DNA from: an uncultured Alistipes sp.
GTDB lineage: Bacteria > Bacteroidota > Bacteroidia > Bacteroidales > Rikenellaceae
Reading direction: 5' to 3'
NCBI GenBank assembly: GCA_934754975.1
Contig: CAKVKI010000086.1
Coordinates: 1 to 9,898 of the forward strand
DNA length: 9,898 nucleotides
Numbering within the stretch: the first letter of the stretch is position 1; each line of letters begins with the position of its first letter. The notes below the pieces were generated by a model, which saw only the letters and a program-made list of their open reading frames with translations, was not told the DNA's origin and searched no databases. A program made the translations under genes and the position numbers. Below are positions 7,635 to 9,898 of this stretch, piece by piece.

Positions 7635-7655
7635 TACATGCCAAGCAATACCCAC

Positions 7656-8048
7656 ATGAAAAAGATCGTAATTTCAACTCTTGCTGCCGCCCTATTCTCC
7701 GCCTGCGGCGTACAGACACACAACGCGGCGAAACAGCAGGAAAAATCAAAAACCGAGCAAACCATGGAGACTACAAGAACAGACCGAATGAACGGAGCGT
7801 ACACGGCCCAACGTCCGCTGAACGACGAGGAAAAGGAACTTTTCGAGACCGTAATGGCGAAATACGTGGGTGTGAAATACACCCCGGAAAGCGTAGCCAC
7901 GCAGGTCGTGGCCGGAATCAATTACAGGTTCGTCTGCACGGCGGAACCCATGACGCAGGCTTCACAGACCTTCAAAGCCGAAATCACCATTTTCCAGCCC
8001 CTGCCCGACCGGGGCGAAGCGCAAATCACCAAAATCAGGCAGTTGTAA
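7656..8048 (+). CDS. Stefin/cystatin-like lipoprotein, putative cysteine-protease inhibitor
   Basis: A 130-residue exported lipoprotein. Residues 1-17 are a signal peptide with lipobox F-S-A-C, so Cys17 would be lipidated; a polar Lys/Gln/Glu-rich linker runs to about 44. Residues 45-130 read as a stefin (cystatin family) domain: N-terminal trunk Gly (N-G47-A), a helix at about 55-70, the hallmark Q83-V-V-A-G87 followed by I-N-Y, and the second binding loop F-x-P-L116-P117 in place of the stefin F-x-S-L-P. In eukaryotic stefins these three elements form the wedge that blocks papain-type proteases, so the key parts are all present. The C-terminus stops sooner than in human stefins. The residues after Cys17 lack an acidic surface-export signal, so periplasmic versus surface location is open. 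The gene has its own promoter, and its last 14 bases overlap the convergent DUF488 gene. Inhibitory activity and target are inference. Confidence 0.82.
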   Translation: MKKIVISTLAAALFSACGVQTHNAAKQQEKSKTEQTMETTRTDRMNGAYTAQRPLNDEEKELFETVMAKYVGVKYTPESVATQVVAGINYRFVCTAEPMTQASQTFKAEITIFQPLPDRGEAQITKIRQL

Positions 8049-8409
8049 CTCCCGCCGCAGCGTGTTCGAGAAATTCCTGCAGGATAAGCGCATGATTCTC
8101 GGCCGCATTTTTCGATGCGTACAGTAACGTAACAGTATCTTTTCCGGCGATCCGGCGGACAAATTCCTGCACGGCCTGCGAGCCGTGCAGTTCTTTGATA
8201 TACCGGCGGCGGAACTCCGGCCAGCGGGTCTGCGGATCGGCATGGTACCAGGCGCGCAGCTCGGAGCTGGGCGTGATCTCCTTAGCCCACAGGTCGTAAT
8301 GCAGCGCATCCTTGCGCACGCCCCGCGGCCACAGTTTATCGACCAGCACCCGGTAGCCGTCCTCCGGCGCCGGGGCTTCGTAAACGCGTTTGATCCGTAC
8401 CCGTGTCAT
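8035..8409 (-). CDS. DUF488-family protein (YeaO-like)
   Basis: A 124-residue cytoplasmic protein, full length for DUF488. The N-terminal signature is intact: R-V-Y-E at 8-11 and the block V-L-V-D-K-L-W-P-R-G-V at 21-31, followed by the family W-x-K-E-I-x-P-S motif at 41-48, W-x-E-F-x-x-R-Y at 63-70, and the C-terminal T-L-L-Y-A-S-K with N-H-A at 94-107. The biochemical role of this family is not established. The start codon overlaps the stop of the upstream VOC gene as ATGA, so the two are translated as a coupled pair. The 3' end overlaps the convergent stefin-like gene by 14 bp, with no terminator visible between them. No signal peptide or membrane segment. Confidence 0.92.
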   Translation of the reverse strand: MTRVRIKRVYEAPAPEDGYRVLVDKLWPRGVRKDALHYDLWAKEITPSSELRAWYHADPQTRWPEFRRRYIKELHGSQAVQEFVRRIAGKDTVTLLYASKNAAENHALILQEFLEHAAAGVTTA

Positions 8410-8807
8410 ATGGTCATTTCCAAAGGCGTGAAAAGCTCGATCAGATTTTCTTCAGGATCTCTCAAATGAACGACCCGCATGCCCCAGCCGGGCATGTCGG
8501 TCGGCTGATTGATAAACTCAACGCCCTTTGCCGAAAGGGTTTTGAAGGTTTCATCGACATTATCAACTTCAAACGACACCATCATTTTTTCTCTGCAACC
8601 GGCCGGCTGGTCTTTGTCCGCATTACCGACAGCAGACGCCATAAGGTCGGACGTAAATATCGCCAATCCTTCGATGCCCTCGGCTACCTTGAAACTTCCG
8701 TAACAGCCTTCGATATCAAAAGCCGCTTCCAAACCGAGTTTTTCGGTATAAAACCGGAAACACTTTTCATAGTCTTTGACCAATAATCTTACATTGCTGA
8801 ATTTCAT
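8406..8807 (-). CDS. VOC-family (glyoxalase/bleomycin-resistance fold) protein
   Basis: A 133-residue vicinal-oxygen-chelate protein made of two beta-alpha-beta-beta-beta modules. The first module starts with N-V-R-L-L-V-K-D and F-R-F-Y-x-x-x-L-G-L at 5-26; the second has V-D-N-V-D-E-T at 81-87 and ends with the classic R-D-P-E-E-N-L-I-E-L-F at 116-126, where E124 is a standard metal ligand. The first-strand position often held by a metal-binding His appears to be Asn5, so metal use may differ. VOC members act as glyoxalases, dioxygenases, epimerases or drug-binding resistance proteins; this one cannot be placed further. It is the first gene of a coupled pair with DUF488 (ATGA overlap). The coding sequence looks noticeably more AT-rich than its neighbours, possibly indicating recent acquisition. 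No clear promoter or Shine-Dalgarno precedes it. Confidence 0.9.
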   Translation of the reverse strand: MKFSNVRLLVKDYEKCFRFYTEKLGLEAAFDIEGCYGSFKVAEGIEGLAIFTSDLMASAVGNADKDQPAGCREKMMVSFEVDNVDETFKTLSAKGVEFINQPTDMPGWGMRVVHLRDPEENLIELFTPLEMTI

Positions 8808-8830
8808 AATTGTCCAGTTTAAAAAGAGAT

Positions 8831-8847
8831 GCCGGAACAGGCCGGAA
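8831..8847. repeat. Direct heptamer repeat upstream of the VOC gene
   Basis: GCCGGAA occurs twice, at 8831-8837 and 8841-8847, with a 10-bp period, about one helical turn, 24-40 bp upstream of the VOC start. The spacing is compatible with a regulator binding site but the repeat is short. Confidence 0.25.
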
Positions 8848-8858
8848 TTCCTAAAATG

Positions 8859-8880
8859 AAGGGCGCCTCCCGGCGCCCTT
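8859..8880 (-). terminator. Probable terminator of the sigma factor/small protein unit
   Basis: AAGGGCGCC at 8859-8867 pairs perfectly with GGCGCCCTT at 8872-8880 around a 4-base loop. On the minus strand the stem is followed by CATTTTAG, a modest T-run, 20 nt after the stop of the acidic small protein. It separates that unit from the VOC gene. Confidence 0.65.
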
Positions 8881-8899
8881 CCCCATCAAAAATTAACCC

Positions 8900-9055
8900 T
8901 TAAAAATTATCCCCATTCCGAAAAACTTCCGAGAGGTAGTGGTGAAGGTAGTAAAGATCCGCATCACCCTGTATCACCTCCCGTTGCAGAAGATCTTCTT
9001 CATCGGAGATGCCGTCGTCCGAAACTTCGTTTTTGTCTATATCCTCCATAGGCAT
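8900..9055 (-). CDS. Acidic 51-residue small protein, candidate anti-sigma factor
   Basis: A short frame from ATG 9055 to the stop at 8900-8902 encodes 51 residues; an in-frame ATG at 9049 would give 49. Fifteen of 51 residues are Asp or Glu (clusters at 4-7, 13-14 and 18-21) against three Lys/Arg. The C-terminal half is more amphipathic, with an L-Y-Y-L-H-H-Y-L-S segment at 34-42. There is no signal peptide or membrane helix, so it is cytoplasmic. It lies 58 bp after the ECF sigma gene on the same strand and just before a terminator, which makes a two-gene unit likely. In Bacteroides fragilis, to my knowledge, the ECF sigma factor EcfO is co-transcribed with a small Asp/Glu-rich anti-sigma protein, Reo; position and composition fit that role here. 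Homology was not tested. The frame is likely real; the function is inference. Confidence 0.68.
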   Translation of the reverse strand: MPMEDIDKNEVSDDGISDEEDLLQREVIQGDADLYYLHHYLSEVFRNGDNF

Positions 9056-9098
9056 CTTATAATTTTGCTTTGTACTAACTAAACGCCGTGCCTATGGA
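9045..9098 (-). promoter_or_regulatory. Inverted repeat covering the small protein's start codons
   Basis: Perfect 10-bp arms at 9045-9054 and 9089-9098 (TCCATAGGCA and TGCCTATGGA on the plus strand) are separated by 34 nt. In the minus-strand mRNA the second arm contains the in-frame AUG at 9049 and most of the AUG at 9055, so folding would hide both starts. The first arm begins 15 nt after the sigma factor stop. Confidence 0.5.
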
Positions 9099-9113
9099 AA
9101 TATTGTGTGCCGG

Positions 9114-9698
9114 TCAGCACAAAATCATATTTTTTTCTTTAATCATCCGCCGCAGGTTGATAAGCGCATAGCGCATCCGTCCCAACGCGGTATTTATACT
9201 CACGTCGGTCTGCTCGGCAATGTCCTTGAAACTGAGTCCGGCGAAATAACGCATCATCACCACTTCGCGCTGCTCGGCAGGGAGCAGCTCGACCAGTGCG
9301 CGCACGTCGCGCTCGATCTGTTCGCTGACCATGGCGTCCTCCACGTTTCGCTCGGCGAAACGCAGCGATCCCAGCACATCGTATCCGGCTTCGGCTTCGG
9401 TGACGGCTTTGTTCTGCCGCTGGGCACGGAAATGGTCGATCACCTGGTTGTGCGCGATGCGCAGCACCCACGAGAGAAATTTCCCGTTGTCCGTATAGCG
9501 ACCGTCGTCGATTACCCGCACGGCTTTGATAAATGTTTCCTGGAAAACATCCTCGGCGACATCACGGTCCTTTACCATCATATTGATGTAGTCGCGCACA
9601 CGGCGGCTATGGCGTTCGATGAGCTTGGATATGGCACTTTGGTCACCTGAAAGGTAGTGATTAAGCAATACCTGGTCACTTAATACTTGCACGTTCAT
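9114..9698 (-). CDS. ECF (sigma-70 family, RpoE-like) RNA polymerase sigma factor
   Basis: A 194-residue group 4 sigma factor that directs RNA polymerase to a dedicated promoter set. Region 2 spans about 12-93: D-V-A-E-D-V-F-Q-E-T-F at 46-56, then F-L-S-W-V-L-R-I-A-H-N-Q-V-I-D-H-F-R at 74-91, which covers regions 2.3-2.4 that melt and read the -10 element. Region 4 spans about 124-187, with the helix-turn-helix L-S-F-K-D-I-A-E-Q-T-D-V-S-I-N-T-A at 155-171 and the Bacteroidales-typical G-R-M-R-Y-A-L-I-N-L-R-R tail. Length and motifs are complete. Unusually for this group of bacteria, a Shine-Dalgarno GGAGA lies 7 nt before ATG 9698. No FecR-type anti-sigma or TonB transducer adjoins it; instead a tiny acidic protein follows 58 bp downstream. 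The sequence recalls the EcfO-type group, but the symbol is not assigned. Confidence 0.94.
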   Translation of the reverse strand: MNVQVLSDQVLLNHYLSGDQSAISKLIERHSRRVRDYINMMVKDRDVAEDVFQETFIKAVRVIDDGRYTDNGKFLSWVLRIAHNQVIDHFRAQRQNKAVTEAEAGYDVLGSLRFAERNVEDAMVSEQIERDVRALVELLPAEQREVVMMRYFAGLSFKDIAEQTDVSINTALGRMRYALINLRRMIKEKNMILC

Positions 9699-9705
9699 AC
9701 TCTTG

Positions 9706-9710
9706 TCTCC
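9706..9710 (-). promoter_or_regulatory. Shine-Dalgarno sequence of the sigma factor gene
   Basis: GGAGA on the minus strand, 7 nt before ATG 9698. Most genes in this window lack such a site, so this one fixes the start and suggests efficient initiation. Confidence 0.6.
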
Positions 9711-9898
9711 TAAATGTAGTTAAGAGTAGACTTTTCCCGATAGGCAATCTTTTTAATGTTGTGAGTGTCGATAATTTGTCGTTCGGGCTTTCGGGAAACC
9801 GGAGTTTCCGGAGCCTTGACGGTTGCAAGGTAAGCACTTTTTTCCGAAAATCCAAATTTCTTTCTACTCTGCCGGGAACGCCCCGGTCTGTTTATTCG
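9711..9898. other. Region upstream of the sigma factor, no gene seen
   Basis: No coding frame, tRNA or convincing promoter could be supported. A TACATTTA at 9711-9718 (minus) resembles a -7 box but overlaps the ribosome-binding region and lacks a TTG at the right distance. A small hairpin (9794-9799 with 9804-9809) is present without a T-run. Confidence 0.4.

Noticed and set aside
7638..7656. Earlier in-frame ATG for the stefin-like lipoprotein
   Set aside because: It lies before the predicted transcription start and would put six polar residues ahead of the Met-Lys-Lys signal peptide start.
7003..7659. A 218-codon plus frame overlapping hdeD
   Set aside because: Shifted reading of hdeD running through its terminator and the next promoter; the product is His/Arg-rich without helices.
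1..9898. CRISPR arrays, tRNA or rRNA genes, insertion sequences
   Set aside because: No regularly spaced repeats, cloverleaf-like sequences, rRNA-like stretches or transposase motifs were seen on either strand by eye.

Overview
The window looks like chromosomal DNA from a gut-type Bacteroidales bacterium. The evidence is a SusC/SusD outer-membrane pair, Bacteroidetes-style promoters (TAnnTTTG-like -7 boxes, in one case with a TTG box 19 bp upstream), few Shine-Dalgarno sequences, and an ECF sigma factor of a Bacteroidales type. The fairly GC-rich genes make Alistipes or a relative a reasonable guess; this is inference, not proof.

Layout. Positions 1-116 hold the 5' end of an unrecognised minus-strand gene that runs off the left edge. 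Positions 117-554 hold no convincing gene. A strong hairpin terminator at 555-582 closes a two-gene minus-strand operon: a TonB-dependent SusC/RagA porin (2238-5354) followed 2 nt later by its SusD-type surface lipoprotein (607-2235). A divergent control region (5355-5606) separates this operon from three plus-strand genes: a membrane-anchored metallo-beta-lactamase-fold hydrolase resembling NAPE-hydrolysing phospholipase D (5607-6710), an HdeD/DUF308 six-helix membrane protein (6950-7534), and a small lipoprotein with a stefin-type cystatin domain (7656-8048). The lipoprotein gene overlaps end to end with a minus-strand VOC-DUF488 operon (8035-8807). The right end carries an ECF sigma factor (9114-9698) and, just downstream, a 51-residue very acidic small protein (8900-9055).

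How the genes work together. SusC and SusD form one nutrient-import complex, but no glycan-degrading enzyme or dedicated regulator lies nearby, so its substrate cannot be read from the window. HdeD, DUF488, VOC and the ECF sigma factor are all compatible with stress or envelope maintenance, but only VOC-DUF488 and sigma-small protein look like true expression units.

Most notable: (i) the bacterial stefin, which carries the papain-inhibitor signature QVVAG plus the LP hairpin on a lipoprotein; (ii) the sigma factor paired with a tiny acidic protein, an arrangement like the EcfO-Reo sigma/anti-sigma pair described in Bacteroides; and (iii) a perfect 10-bp inverted repeat that would bury the start codons of that acidic protein in an RNA stem.
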